Assembly: GCF_036227325.1 (NCBI RefSeq)
Contig: NZ_CP109467.1
Span: 4,092,001 to 4,156,000 of the forward strand
Direction: 5' to 3'
Origin: Streptomyces sp. NBC_01465
Lineage (GTDB): Bacteria > Actinomycetota > Actinomycetes > Streptomycetales > Streptomycetaceae
Length of the DNA: 64,000 bases
Of the stretch, positions 23,920 to 33,299 are shown one piece after another (within the stretch, counting starts at the first letter, position 1; each line of letters opens with the position of its first letter). Position numbers and translations under genes: made by a program. Under the pieces are notes generated by a model. The model was not told the DNA's origin. It was given only the letters and a program-made list of their open reading frames with translations, and did not search any database.

Positions 23920-25434
23920 ATGAGTCTGTCCCTGCGTTTCGCCGCCGGATCGCACAAAGGCATGATCCGTGAGGGGAACGAGGACTCCGGCTACGCCGGC
24001 CCCCGTCTCCTGGCCATCGCCGACGGCATGGGCGGCCAGGCAGCCGGCGAGGTCGCCAGCTCCGAGGTCATCTCCACGCTCGTCACCCTCGACGACGACG
24101 TCCCCGGCTCGGACATCCTCACCTCCCTCTCCACCGCGGTGCAGCGGGCCAACGACCAGCTGCGCATGATGGTCGAGGAGGACCCCCAGCTCGAGGGCAT
24201 GGGCACCACGCTCACCGCCCTCCTGTGGACGGGTCAGCGCCTGGGTCTCGTCCACGTCGGCGACTCCCGCGCCTACCTGCTGCGCGACGGCGTACTGACG
24301 CAGATCACCCAGGACCACACCTGGGTCCAGCGCCTCGTCGACGAGGGCCGGATCACCGAAGAGGAAGCCACCACCCACCCGCAGCGCTCCCTGCTGATGC
24401 GCGCGCTGGGCAGCGGCGACCACGTCGAACCCGACCTCTCCATCCGCGAGGTCAGGGCCGGCGACCGCTACCTCATCTGCTCCGACGGGCTCTCCGGCGT
24501 CGTCTCCCACCAGACGATGGAAGAGACGCTCGCCAGCTACCAGGGCCCGCAGGAGACCGTCCAGGCGCTCATCCAGCTCGCCCTGCGCGGCGGCGGCCCC
24601 GACAACATCACCTGCATCGTCGCCGACGTCCTCGACGGCGACGCGGGCGACACCCTCGCCGGCCAGGTCAACGACATCCCCGTCATCGTCGGCGCGGTCG
24701 CCGAGAACCAGGCCGCCCAGCTCCACGACGACGGCTCCATGCAGACCCCCGCGGGCCGCGCATCCAGCCTCGGCCGCCCCGTCCCCCCGCAGGCCGGCGG
24801 CTTCGGCCCGCCCGGCAGCGGCGGCGAGTACGGCCGGGCCGGAGACGGTGGCGACGGCGGCTACGGCTCGTACAGCGACGACGACTTCATCAAGCCCTCC
24901 CGCGGCCGCAAGTGGCTCAAGAGATCTCTGTACGGCGTCCTCGTGCTCGCCGTCATCGGCGGCGGCCTCTACGGCGGCTACCGCTGGACCCAGACCCAGT
25001 ACTACGTCGGCTCGAACAACGAGAACGTCGCGCTGTACCGGGGCATCAGCCAGGACCTCGCCTGGGTCTCGCTCTCGGAGGTCGAGAAAGACCATCCCGA
25101 GATCGAACTCAAGTACCTCCCGCCGTACCAGCGCAAGCAGGTCGAGGACACGATCACCGAGTCCAGCCTCGGCAAGGCGAACCAGAAGATCACCGAACTC
25201 GCCGCCCAGGCAGACGCCTGCAAGAAGGACGCAGACCGCCGGAAGGCCGCAGCGGACAACGCCAAGAAGGGTCAGGGCCAGGCCGGAGGCACCACCGGCT
25301 CCGCCACCACGACCCAGTCCGCCAAGACCACGAAGACGGCCACGTCCACTCCCAGCCCTACGCCCAAGCCCACACCCAGCACCACCCTCTCCCCGGAGGA
25401 GCAGCAGCTGGTCTCACTGTGCGGCAAGCAGTAG
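23920..25434 (+). CDS. pstP: PP2C-family Ser/Thr protein phosphatase
   Basis: A 504-residue membrane-anchored PP2C phosphatase. The catalytic domain (about 1-240) has the metal-binding residues in N-E-D-S-G, D-G-M-G-G, S-D-G-L-S and G-G-G-P-D-N-I-T. A glycine-rich linker, one membrane helix near residue 335 and an extracellular segment ending in a Thr/Ser/Pro-rich tail follow. It is expected to reverse PknB phosphorylation. Start uncertain: ATG 23920 has GAGG about 6 bases upstream, while GTG 23875 with GGAGGG would add 15 residues. The 135-bp gap before it contains a repetitive GCGAGCGGAGCGAGCGAGC stretch. Confidence 0.92.
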   Translation: MSLSLRFAAGSHKGMIREGNEDSGYAGPRLLAIADGMGGQAAGEVASSEVISTLVTLDDDVPGSDILTSLSTAVQRANDQLRMMVEEDPQLEGMGTTLTALLWTGQRLGLVHVGDSRAYLLRDGVLTQITQDHTWVQRLVDEGRITEEEATTHPQRSLLMRALGSGDHVEPDLSIREVRAGDRYLICSDGLSGVVSHQTMEETLASYQGPQETVQALIQLALRGGGPDNITCIVADVLDGDAGDTLAGQVNDIPVIVGAVAENQAAQLHDDGSMQTPAGRASSLGRPVPPQAGGFGPPGSGGEYGRAGDGGDGGYGSYSDDDFIKPSRGRKWLKRSLYGVLVLAVIGGGLYGGYRWTQTQYYVGSNNENVALYRGISQDLAWVSLSEVEKDHPEIELKYLPPYQRKQVEDTITESSLGKANQKITELAAQADACKKDADRRKAAADNAKKGQGQAGGTTGSATTTQSAKTTKTATSTPSPTPKPTPSTTLSPEEQQLVSLCGKQ

Positions 25435-25465
25435 GCAGCAACAGCCCTTGGGGGGCTTCCACCAC

Positions 25466-26884
25466 ATGAGCGTTGTCACCAACACGACCACCATCGGCGC
25501 GATCGAAGCACCGAGCCGCCGCAACACCGAGCTGATGCTGCTCGTCTTCGCCGTTGCGATCTCCGTCTTCGCGTACGCCAACGTGGGCCTGGCCATGAAC
25601 GGCTCGCTTCCCTCCGGCATGCTCGGATACGGAACGGGCCTCATCCTGCTGGCCGGCGTCGGCCACCTCGTGGTGCGCAAGTTCGCCGCCTACGCGGACC
25701 CCCTGCTGCTGCCACTGGCGACGCTGCTCAATGGGCTCGGTCTGGCGTTCATCTGGCGCCTCGACCAGTCGCCGCGGCTGATCCAGCGGGCCAAGTACCT
25801 CTTCGGTGCCTACAGCCCTGACGCGCCCAAACAGCTTCTGTACTCGGCCCTCGGCGTCGCCCTCTTCGTGGCCGTGCTGGTCTTCCTCAAGGACCACCGC
25901 ATCCTGCAGCGCTACACCTACATCTCCATGGTGGTCGCGCTGGTCCTGCTCATCATGCCGATGTTCTTCCCCGCGGTGAACGGCGCCAAGATCTGGATCA
26001 AGGTGGGTTCCTTCACCATCCAGCCGGGCGAGTTCGCGAAGATCATCATCGCGATCTTCTTCTCCGGCTACCTCATGGTGAAGCGAGATGCACTGGCTCT
26101 GGCCAGTCGGCGCTTCATGGGTATCTACCTGCCGCGCGGCCGCGACCTGGGGCCGATCCTGGTGATCTGGGCGCTCTCCATCCTCATCCTCGTCTTCGAG
26201 ACCGACCTCGGCACCTCGCTCCTGTTCTTCGGCCTCTTCGTCATCATGTTGTACGTGGCGACCGAGCGAACGAGCTGGATCGTCTTCGGGCTCTTGATGT
26301 CAGCGGCGGGCGCAGTCGGCGTCGCGACCTTCGAGCCCCACGTCCAGGACCGTGTCACCGCCTGGCTCGACCCCTTCGCCTGCTACACCACCGACAAGAG
26401 CGGAGCCTGCGAACAGATCGCGAACGCTGTCATGTCGTTCGGTGCCGGCGGCACTCTGGGAACCGGTCTCGGCCAGGGCAATTCCGACCTCATCGGCTTC
26501 GCAGCCAACGCCGACTTCATCCTCTCCACCGTCGGCGAAGAACTCGGCCTCGCGGGCATGATGGCGATCCTGCTGATGTACGGACTGATCATCGAGCGCG
26601 GTGTACGCACCGCCCTCGCCGCTCGCGACCCCTTCGGCAAGCTCCTCGCCATCGGCCTCTCCGGCGCCTTCGCCATCCAGGTCTTCGTCGTCGCCGGTGG
26701 CGTCATGGGTCTCATCCCGCTGACCGGTATGACCATGCCGTTCATGGCGTACGGAGGTTCCTCCGTACTCGCCAACTGGGCCCTGATCGGCATCCTCATC
26801 CGTATCAGCGACACCGCACGCCGGCCCGCTCCGTCCCCCGCACCGTCCGCCGATGCCGAGATGACCCAGGTGGTCCGACCGTGA
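25466..26884 (+). CDS. FtsW/RodA/SpoVE-family peptidoglycan polymerase
   Basis: A 472-residue SEDS protein with about ten to twelve membrane helices. Family motifs include N-G-A-K-I-W-I and Q-P-G-E-F-A-K in the middle and G-L-I-P-L-T-G-M-T-M-P-F near the end. SEDS proteins are glycosyltransferases that work with a class B penicillin-binding protein, here encoded immediately downstream with a 4-base overlap (GTGA). Whether it acts in elongation or sporulation septation cannot be told from sequence; the cluster position matches the RodA-like copy of actinobacteria. Confidence 0.94.
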   Translation: MSVVTNTTTIGAIEAPSRRNTELMLLVFAVAISVFAYANVGLAMNGSLPSGMLGYGTGLILLAGVGHLVVRKFAAYADPLLLPLATLLNGLGLAFIWRLDQSPRLIQRAKYLFGAYSPDAPKQLLYSALGVALFVAVLVFLKDHRILQRYTYISMVVALVLLIMPMFFPAVNGAKIWIKVGSFTIQPGEFAKIIIAIFFSGYLMVKRDALALASRRFMGIYLPRGRDLGPILVIWALSILILVFETDLGTSLLFFGLFVIMLYVATERTSWIVFGLLMSAAGAVGVATFEPHVQDRVTAWLDPFACYTTDKSGACEQIANAVMSFGAGGTLGTGLGQGNSDLIGFAANADFILSTVGEELGLAGMMAILLMYGLIIERGVRTALAARDPFGKLLAIGLSGAFAIQVFVVAGGVMGLIPLTGMTMPFMAYGGSSVLANWALIGILIRISDTARRPAPSPAPSADAEMTQVVRP

Positions 26885-28341
26885 ACAAGCCTCTGCGTCG
26901 CATCGCACTCTTCTGCGGTCTTCTCGTCCTCGCGCTGCTGGTGCGCTCGAACTGGCTCCAGTACGTCAAGGCCGACAGCCTCAACGCCAAGAGCGAGAAC
27001 CGCCGTGTCGGCATCGAGCGCTACTCCCACGAGCGGGGAAACATCATCGTCGATGGCAAGGCCATCACCGGCTCCGCCGTCACCAAGGGCAGCGACTTCA
27101 AGTACAAGACCACCTGGCAGGACGGCGCCATGTGGTCGCCGATCACCGGATACGCCTCGCAGGCATTCGGCGCCTCCCAGATCGAAAGCATCAACGACGA
27201 CATCCTCACGGGAAACTCGGACAGTCTCTTCTTCGACCGCACCCTGTCGATGTTCACCGGTGACAAGAAAAAGGGCGGCAACGTCGTCACCACGCTCAAC
27301 GCCGACGCGCAGAAGGCGGCCTTCAACGGGCTCAAGGGCAAGAAGGGCGCAGTCGTAGCGCTCGACCCGAAGACCGGCAAGATCCTCGCACTCTCGTCGA
27401 GCCCCTCGTACGACCCGTCGGTCTTCGCCGGCAACTCGACGAAGGACTCCGACAACCGCCAGGTCTTGCTGAAGGACAAGGACAAGCCCATGCTCAACCG
27501 GGCTCTCCGCGAGACCTACCCGCCGGGCTCCACCTTCAAGGTCGTCACGGCCGCCGCGGCCCTGGAGAACGGCCTCTACAAGGGCATCGACGAGGCTACG
27601 AACTCACCGGACCCGTACCCGCTGCCCGACTCCACCAAGCCGCTGAACAACGAGGGCACCATCCCCTGCAAGAACGCCACCCTCAAGGTGGCCCTGCAGT
27701 GGTCGTGCAACACCGTCTTCGGCAAGATCAGCAACGACCTCGGCAACAAGGAGATGATCGCGGAGGCCGAGAAGTTCGGCTTCAACAGCGAGATCTTCAC
27801 CCCGGTTCGCGCCGACGCCAGCGTCTACCCCGAGGACAACCGGCCGCAGAACGCCATGGCCGGCATCGGCCAGGCATCCAACCGCGCCACGCCCCTCCAG
27901 ATGGCCATGGTCGCCTCCGCGGTCGCCAACGACGGCAAGCTGATGAAGCCGTACATGGTCGACCAGCTCACTGCCCCCAACCTGGACGTCGTATCCAAAA
28001 CCAAGCCCGAGAAGATGAGCGAGCCGCTGTCGGCGGCCAACGCGCAGAACCTCCAGGCGATGATGGAGAACGTCGTCACCAACGGCACCGGTAAGAGCGC
28101 CCAAATGGGGAACGGCATCACCGTCGGCGGCAAGACCGGCACCGCCCAGCACGGCCTCAACAACAGCGAGAAACCGTACGCCTGGTTCATCTCGTACGCC
28201 AAGGTCAATGGCAGCTCACCAGTCGCCGTCGCCGTTGTCGTCGAGGACGCGTCGGCCAACCGTGACGACATTTCCGGTGGCGGTTTCGCCGCCCCCATCG
28301 CCAAGGCCGTGATGCAGGCAGTCATCAACAGCAAGAACTGA
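26881..28341 (+). CDS. pbpA: Class B penicillin-binding protein (PbpA type)
   Basis: A 486-residue DD-transpeptidase. One N-terminal membrane helix (about 7-24), a pedestal domain, then the transpeptidase domain with all three catalytic motifs: S-T-F-K (about residue 221), S-C-N (about 278) and K-T-G-T (about 418). It cross-links peptidoglycan made by the SEDS polymerase upstream. GTG start overlapping the previous stop. Length is normal for actinobacterial PbpA. Confidence 0.95.
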   Translation: MNKPLRRIALFCGLLVLALLVRSNWLQYVKADSLNAKSENRRVGIERYSHERGNIIVDGKAITGSAVTKGSDFKYKTTWQDGAMWSPITGYASQAFGASQIESINDDILTGNSDSLFFDRTLSMFTGDKKKGGNVVTTLNADAQKAAFNGLKGKKGAVVALDPKTGKILALSSSPSYDPSVFAGNSTKDSDNRQVLLKDKDKPMLNRALRETYPPGSTFKVVTAAAALENGLYKGIDEATNSPDPYPLPDSTKPLNNEGTIPCKNATLKVALQWSCNTVFGKISNDLGNKEMIAEAEKFGFNSEIFTPVRADASVYPEDNRPQNAMAGIGQASNRATPLQMAMVASAVANDGKLMKPYMVDQLTAPNLDVVSKTKPEKMSEPLSAANAQNLQAMMENVVTNGTGKSAQMGNGITVGGKTGTAQHGLNNSEKPYAWFISYAKVNGSSPVAVAVVVEDASANRDDISGGGFAAPIAKAVMQAVINSKN

Positions 28342-28472
28342 CGTACCGGTCCGGTATCGGCTGACGGTCGGTCGGTGATCATCCACCGGTGCCCGGTAGC
28401 GTATGCGCGAACAGCACACCGCCGGACCACCCCAGGGTGCGGTCGGGACAGACGGAGAGGGCTGGAATACCT

Positions 28473-30455
28473 ATGGAAGAGCCGCGTCGCCTCGGCGGCC
28501 GGTACGAGCTGGGCTCGGTGCTCGGCCGTGGTGGCATGGCCGAGGTCTACCTCGCGCACGACACCCGGCTCGGTCGCACCGTCGCCGTGAAGACGCTCCG
28601 GGCGGACCTCGCCCGCGACCCGTCCTTCCAGGCCCGGTTCCGCCGTGAGGCCCAGTCGGCCGCCTCGCTCAACCACCCGGCGATCGTCGCTGTCTACGAC
28701 ACCGGCGAGGACTACGTCGACAACATCTCCATCCCGTACATCGTGATGGAGTACGTCGACGGATCGACCCTGCGGGAACTCCTGCACTCCGGCCGCAAGC
28801 TGCTGCCCGAGCGCACCCTGGAGATGACCATCGGCGTCCTCCAGGCCCTGGAGTACTCCCACCGCAACGGCATCGTCCACCGCGACATCAAGCCGGCGAA
28901 CGTCATGCTGACGCGCACCGGCCAGGTCAAGGTCATGGACTTCGGCATCGCCCGCGCCATGGGCGACTCCGGCATGACGATGACGCAGACCGCCGCGGTC
29001 ATCGGCACCGCCCAGTACCTCTCCCCGGAGCAGGCGAAGGGCGAGCAGGTCGACGCTCGCTCGGACCTCTACTCCACCGGCTGCCTCCTCTACGAGCTGC
29101 TCGCCGTCCGGCCGCCCTTCGTGGGCGACTCCCCGGTGGCGGTCGCGTATCAGCACGTACGGGAAGAGCCGCAGCCGCCCAGCAACTTCGACCCCGAGAT
29201 CACGCCCGAGATGGACGCGATCGTGTTGAAGGCCCTGGTCAAGGACCCCAACTACCGCTACCAGTCGGCGGACGAGATGCGCGCCGACATCGAGGCCTGC
29301 CTCGACGGCCAGCCGGTTGCGGCCACCGCGGCGATGGGTGCGGTCGGGTACGGCGGCTACGAGACCGACCAGCCCACCACCGCCCTGCGCGCCGCGGACC
29401 CGGGCGGGGCCCCGACCTCGATGCTTCCGCCGACCAACCCGGACGACGGCGGCTACGGCTACGACGACCGCCCCGACCGCCGCCGCCAGAAGAAGTCGCA
29501 CACGTCGACGATCCTGCTGGTCGCGGCGGGCATTCTGGTGCTGGTCGGCGCGATCCTGATCGGCAGGTCGGTCTTCAGCGGCAAGGACAACGGCTCGGAG
29601 CAGGTCCCGGCACCGGTGCTGATCGGCCAGACCCTCAAGGGCGCCCAGGATTCGCTCGACAACCTCAGCGCCGATTTGAAGCTGAAGTCGACGGAGGCGC
29701 CCTGCGAGGGGCAGCCCAAGGGCAACATCTGCAGCCAGGACCCGAAGGCCGGCACCAAGATCGACAACGGCTCCACGATCAACGTGACCGTCTCCACCGG
29801 CGCTCCGAAGATCGAAGTCCCCGACGTCACGGACAAGCAGCAGAACAAGGCCACCGAGATCCTCGAGGCCAAGAAGTTCGTCGTCACGACGACTGACGTC
29901 GAGTCCGACAAGGACCCCGGCACCGTCCTCAGCCAGGACCCCGAGGGCGGCAGCCAGGCCGAAAAGGGCTCCACGATCACGCTGAAGATCGCGAAGCAGT
30001 CGAAGGTGACCGTGCCGGTCATCACCCCCGGCACGCCCTACGAAACGGCCAAGAAGCAGCTCGAGGACCTGGGCTTCACCGTCGCCCGGGTCGACCAGGA
30101 GTCCGACCAGGCGCCGGACACCGTCATCAGCCAGAACCCGGCCGGGAACACCCAGCTGAAGAAGGAATCCCAGGTCACCCTGACGGTCGCCAAGGCCAAG
30201 GCACAGGTCGCCGTCCCCGCGATCCTCACGCAGAACGTCGCCGCGGCCAAGGCCGCACTGGCCCAGGCCGGCTTCACGAACATCCAGTTCGCGAACGGCA
30301 GCTCCCAGGACGACAACGCCATCGTCACCGGTGTCAACCCGACCCCGGGAACCATGGTGGACCCGGCGAACACCACGATCGAGCTCATCACGATGGGCGG
30401 CAACGGGAACGGGAACGGCAACAACGGCGGCGGCTTCATCGGGGGCAACGAGTAG
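28473..30455 (+). CDS. pknB: Ser/Thr protein kinase with four PASTA domains (PknB type)
   Basis: A 660-residue transmembrane receptor kinase. The kinase domain (10-280) has G-R-G-G-M-A-E-V, lysine in V-A-V-K, H-R-D-I-K-P-A-N and D-F-G. A juxtamembrane segment, a membrane helix near residue 350 and four extracellular PASTA repeats (about 375-650) follow, ending in an Asn/Gly-rich tail. PASTA domains bind muropeptides or lipid II. ATG 28473 was chosen because the text begins E-E-P-R-R-L-G-G-R-Y-E-L; longer readings cross the intergenic gap. Last gene of the operon, followed by a strong bidirectional terminator. There is no adjacent PknA homologue. Confidence 0.96.
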   Translation: MEEPRRLGGRYELGSVLGRGGMAEVYLAHDTRLGRTVAVKTLRADLARDPSFQARFRREAQSAASLNHPAIVAVYDTGEDYVDNISIPYIVMEYVDGSTLRELLHSGRKLLPERTLEMTIGVLQALEYSHRNGIVHRDIKPANVMLTRTGQVKVMDFGIARAMGDSGMTMTQTAAVIGTAQYLSPEQAKGEQVDARSDLYSTGCLLYELLAVRPPFVGDSPVAVAYQHVREEPQPPSNFDPEITPEMDAIVLKALVKDPNYRYQSADEMRADIEACLDGQPVAATAAMGAVGYGGYETDQPTTALRAADPGGAPTSMLPPTNPDDGGYGYDDRPDRRRQKKSHTSTILLVAAGILVLVGAILIGRSVFSGKDNGSEQVPAPVLIGQTLKGAQDSLDNLSADLKLKSTEAPCEGQPKGNICSQDPKAGTKIDNGSTINVTVSTGAPKIEVPDVTDKQQNKATEILEAKKFVVTTTDVESDKDPGTVLSQDPEGGSQAEKGSTITLKIAKQSKVTVPVITPGTPYETAKKQLEDLGFTVARVDQESDQAPDTVISQNPAGNTQLKKESQVTLTVAKAKAQVAVPAILTQNVAAAKAALAQAGFTNIQFANGSSQDDNAIVTGVNPTPGTMVDPANTTIELITMGGNGNGNGNNGGGFIGGNE

Positions 30456-30480
30456 TCACGCCGCCACCCGTACGCACAAA

Positions 30481-30528
30481 GAGCAGGGCCCGAAGCCGCA
30501 ACTGAATCAGCGGCTTCGGGCCCTGCTC
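30481..30528. terminator. Strong bidirectional terminator
   Basis: Perfect 19-bp stem (30481-30499 with 30510-30528, GAGCAGGGCCCGAAGCCGC) and a 10-base loop, between convergent pknB and the first sortase gene. Confidence 0.92.
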
Positions 30529-30538
30529 GTCTTACGTA

Positions 30539-31273
30539 TCAGCGCAGTTCGGCCGGCGGCGTCCGCTTCGAGTCCACCTTCTCCGTCCGCACCAGCTCGC
30601 CCCACACGATGTACCGGTACTGCGAGGTGTAGACCGGCGTGCACGTCGTCAGCGTGATGTAGCGCCCCGGCTTCTTCTTCCCCGACTCCTTCGGCACCGG
30701 CTGCAGCACGTTCACGTTGTACTTCGAGGTCTGCTTCAGCTCGCTGTAGACCTTGTAGACGTACCAGGTGTCCTTCGTCTCGAAGACGACCGCGTCCCCG
30801 GTCTTCACCTTGTCGATGTTGTGGAACTTCGCCCCGTGCCCGTCCCGGTGCGCGGCCAGCGTGAAGTTCCCCGTCTTGTCCCACGGCATCCCCGACTTGA
30901 TGGGCTCCGTGTAGTACCCCGCGACGCCGTCGTTCAGAACATCGGTGTCGGTGCTCTTCTTGACCAGCACCTCACCGTTCTTCATCGACGGTACGTGCAG
31001 GAAGCCGATGCCGTCCTTGGTGTTCAGCGCCCCCGGTCCCGTGTCCTGGGTCCAGTGATTGCGTACGTTGTCGCCCTGCTTGGACGCCTCGCGGTCCGCG
31101 ATGACGTTCGTCCACCACAGCGAATAGACGACGAAGAGCCCCAGAAGCAGCCCCGCCGTGATCAGCAGCTCCCCGAAGACACTGATCGCCCCCGCGATCC
31201 TGCCCCGCCCCCGCCGCTCCGGAGCGGACGACGGCACGCCCGTCTGCTCGTCCTGCTCGGTCCTCGATGCCAC
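30539..31273 (-). CDS. srtE: Class E sortase A
   Basis: A 244-residue sortase. A cytoplasmic tail and one membrane helix (about 32-55) precede the sortase barrel. The catalytic set is visible: His in L-A-A-H-R-D-G-H-G, Cys in T-L-T-T-C-T-P and the late Arg in Y-R-Y. Class E sortases of Streptomyces attach long chaplins (LAXTG signals) to the wall and are needed for aerial hyphae. GTG start. Lies 33 bp after the second sortase gene, so the two are probably cotranscribed. Confidence 0.93.
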   Translation of the reverse strand: MASRTEQDEQTGVPSSAPERRGRGRIAGAISVFGELLITAGLLLGLFVVYSLWWTNVIADREASKQGDNVRNHWTQDTGPGALNTKDGIGFLHVPSMKNGEVLVKKSTDTDVLNDGVAGYYTEPIKSGMPWDKTGNFTLAAHRDGHGAKFHNIDKVKTGDAVVFETKDTWYVYKVYSELKQTSKYNVNVLQPVPKESGKKKPGRYITLTTCTPVYTSQYRYIVWGELVRTEKVDSKRTPPAELR

Positions 31274-31306
31274 CGCACCCGTCCCTGTCCGTGTCGGTCG
31301 ATCGGC

Positions 31307-32428
31307 TCAACCACCGGGCAACCAGGACGGAACACCCTTGCTGCGCGGCCGTTCGTCGACCATCTTGCCCCACACGATCATTCGGTACGTACTCGTGAAT
31401 TCCGGGGTGCACGTCGTGAGCGAGATGTAACGGCCGGGCTTGGTGAAACCGGACCCGGTCGGGATCGGCATGATCACCGAGGTGTTGCTCGGCGAGGTCT
31501 GCGGGAGGCTGCTGGAAATTTCGTACGTGTAGTAGTCGTCCTGCGTCTCGACGACGACCTTGTCACCCTTCTTCAGGTGATTGATGTAGCGGAACGGCTC
31601 ACCGTGGGTGTTCCGGTGGCCCGCAAGCGCGAAGTTCCCCGTCTTCGCGGAGGGCATGGCCGTCTTCAGGGACCCCGAGTCGTAGTGCCCGACCATCCCC
31701 TTGTCGAGGACCTTCGACTTGCTGACGCCCTCGGCGATCGGGACGACGACGTCGAGTGTCGGGATGTGCAGGATGGCGAATCCCTGGCCGGGTTCGAAGG
31801 CGGCGGCTTTCTTGCCCTTCGACCAGTCGTCCTGGAGGCTGTGCGTCGCCTGGTTGGCCTCCTGGTGGGCCCGGACGTTCGTCCACCACAGCTGGTACGT
31901 CACGAACAGCAGCATCAGCACCCCGAGGGTGATGAAGATTTCCCCGATGGCCCGGCTGGCCACAACTGCCGGGCTGTCCTTGGCCGCACGGGCCGCCCGC
32001 CGCGCCTCCATACGGCTGAGAGGGGCCGTGGAGGGGGCCGGGGCGGCCTCAGGCCGCTTCCCCCGCCCCCGGGCCGCCTTGCGCCGCTCCGCGCGGCCTC
32101 CCGTGGGCGCAGGGGCCTTGGGAGGCTCGGCCTTGCGCAAGGCCACGGTCTCGTCGTCCCGTACGCCGACAGGTGCGGGTACGGGCACGGATATCGGCTC
32201 CGAGACGGGCTCGGGTACCGCCACGAACTCGGGCTCAGGTATCGGTTCGTACCACTGCTCCTGCTGCACAGCAGCGAACTCGGGCTCCGGCTCGGGCTCC
32301 GGCTCCGCCGACGCCATGTTGTTCTCCGCCCGGAACCACGGCGATCCATGGCCGCCCGGCGGCAGAGGATCGGTCAGCGGGTCGTACTCGTGCCCGCCGG
32401 CGTCCTGCTCGGGGCGGAGTGCGGTCAC
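31307..32428 (-). CDS. srtE: Class E sortase B with long acidic Pro/Glu tail
   Basis: A 373-residue sortase with an unusually long cytoplasmic N-terminus (about 1-170). This carries repeated Pro-Glu pairs, valine/proline stretches and a basic R/A/K-rich part just before the membrane helix (about 180-200). The catalytic residues are intact: His in L-A-G-H-R-N-T-H-G, Cys in S-L-T-T-C-T-P and Arg in T-Y-R-M. The GTG start (32428) overlaps the pabA stop as GTGA. It corresponds in position to one of the two chaplin-anchoring sortases of Streptomyces. Confidence 0.92.
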   Translation of the reverse strand: MTALRPEQDAGGHEYDPLTDPLPPGGHGSPWFRAENNMASAEPEPEPEPEFAAVQQEQWYEPIPEPEFVAVPEPVSEPISVPVPAPVGVRDDETVALRKAEPPKAPAPTGGRAERRKAARGRGKRPEAAPAPSTAPLSRMEARRAARAAKDSPAVVASRAIGEIFITLGVLMLLFVTYQLWWTNVRAHQEANQATHSLQDDWSKGKKAAAFEPGQGFAILHIPTLDVVVPIAEGVSKSKVLDKGMVGHYDSGSLKTAMPSAKTGNFALAGHRNTHGEPFRYINHLKKGDKVVVETQDDYYTYEISSSLPQTSPSNTSVIMPIPTGSGFTKPGRYISLTTCTPEFTSTYRMIVWGKMVDERPRSKGVPSWLPGG

Positions 32429-33066
32429 GCCGCGCCCTTGCTGCCCACCACCGGCGCGAGTCCCGCCGACCGCGCGACGGCGCCCGGATCCCCGCACTGC
32501 ACCAGCCAGTTGGCCAGCATCAGATGACCGTGCTCGGTCAGCACCGACTCCGGGTGGAACTGCACGCCCTCGACCGGCAGATCCCGGTGGCGCAGCCCCA
32601 TGATGATTCCGTCGGCCGTACGAGCGGTGACCTCGAGCTCCGCCGGAATCTCCTCGGGCTCGGCGGCCAGCGAGTGGTACCGGGTTGCGGTGAACGGCGA
32701 GGGCAGCCCCGCGAAGACGCCCGCGCCCTCATGGGTCACCAGCGAGGTCTTGCCGTGCAGCAGTTCGGGAGCGCGCCCGACCACACCGCCGTACGCCACC
32801 GCCATCGACTGCATCCCCAGACAGACCCCGAAGACCGGAACGCCGGTTTCCGCACAGTGCCGCACCATGTCGATGCAGACCCCGGCCTGCTCCGGCGCGC
32901 CGGGACCCGGCGAGAGCAGCACCCCGTCGAAGCCGTCCTGCGCATGCGCGAGTTCGACCTCGTCGTTGCGGAGCACCTCGCACTCGGCACCCAGCTGGTA
33001 GAGGTACTGGACGAGGTTGAAGACAAAGCTGTCGTAGTTGTCGACGACCAGGATCCGCGCGCTCAT
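32425..33066 (-). CDS. pabA: Aminodeoxychorismate/anthranilate synthase glutamine amidotransferase
   Basis: A 213-residue class I glutamine amidotransferase. The nucleophile is in G-V-C-L-G-M-Q, the oxyanion loop is S-P-G-P-G-A-P, and the His-Glu pair is in Q-F-H-P-E-S. It supplies ammonia for making aminodeoxychorismate (folate) or anthranilate (tryptophan); a synthase partner is not in the window. It is sandwiched between the 58-residue membrane protein (ATGA overlap) and sortase B (GTGA overlap), an odd but tightly coupled position. Confidence 0.93.
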   Translation of the reverse strand: MSARILVVDNYDSFVFNLVQYLYQLGAECEVLRNDEVELAHAQDGFDGVLLSPGPGAPEQAGVCIDMVRHCAETGVPVFGVCLGMQSMAVAYGGVVGRAPELLHGKTSLVTHEGAGVFAGLPSPFTATRYHSLAAEPEEIPAELEVTARTADGIIMGLRHRDLPVEGVQFHPESVLTEHGHLMLANWLVQCGDPGAVARSAGLAPVVGSKGAA

Positions 33067-33239
33067 CGCAGCGCCTCCATGCCCTGGTCGACCGTCACGT
33101 CATTGAACGGAAGCAGCGGCTCCGCCCACGGGAAGACGTACTGGAACAGCACATAGACGACCGCGAGTGCGAGCACGATCGAGATGAGTGCGCGCAGCCA
33201 TGCGTTGCCCGGCAGATGCCGCCAGATCCAGCCGTACAT
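33063..33239 (-). CDS. 58-residue single-pass membrane protein
   Basis: A short gene with an ATG start at 33239. It begins Y-G-W-I-W-R-H-L-P-G, has one membrane helix (about residues 17-36, rich in Leu/Val/Ala), then a proline-containing tail ending M-E-A-L-R. Its TGA overlaps the pabA ATG (33063-33066), which argues strongly that it is translated. No known domain. Located between two sortase genes and pabA, it could be a small wall-assembly or sorting accessory protein; this is only context. Confidence 0.78.
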   Translation of the reverse strand: MYGWIWRHLPGNAWLRALISIVLALAVVYVLFQYVFPWAEPLLPFNDVTVDQGMEALR

Positions 33240-33299
33240 GCTGTCCCTTCCGTTAGCGGTACGGGTCCAGACTAAAGGGCGACAGCAGGGACTTGTGGG

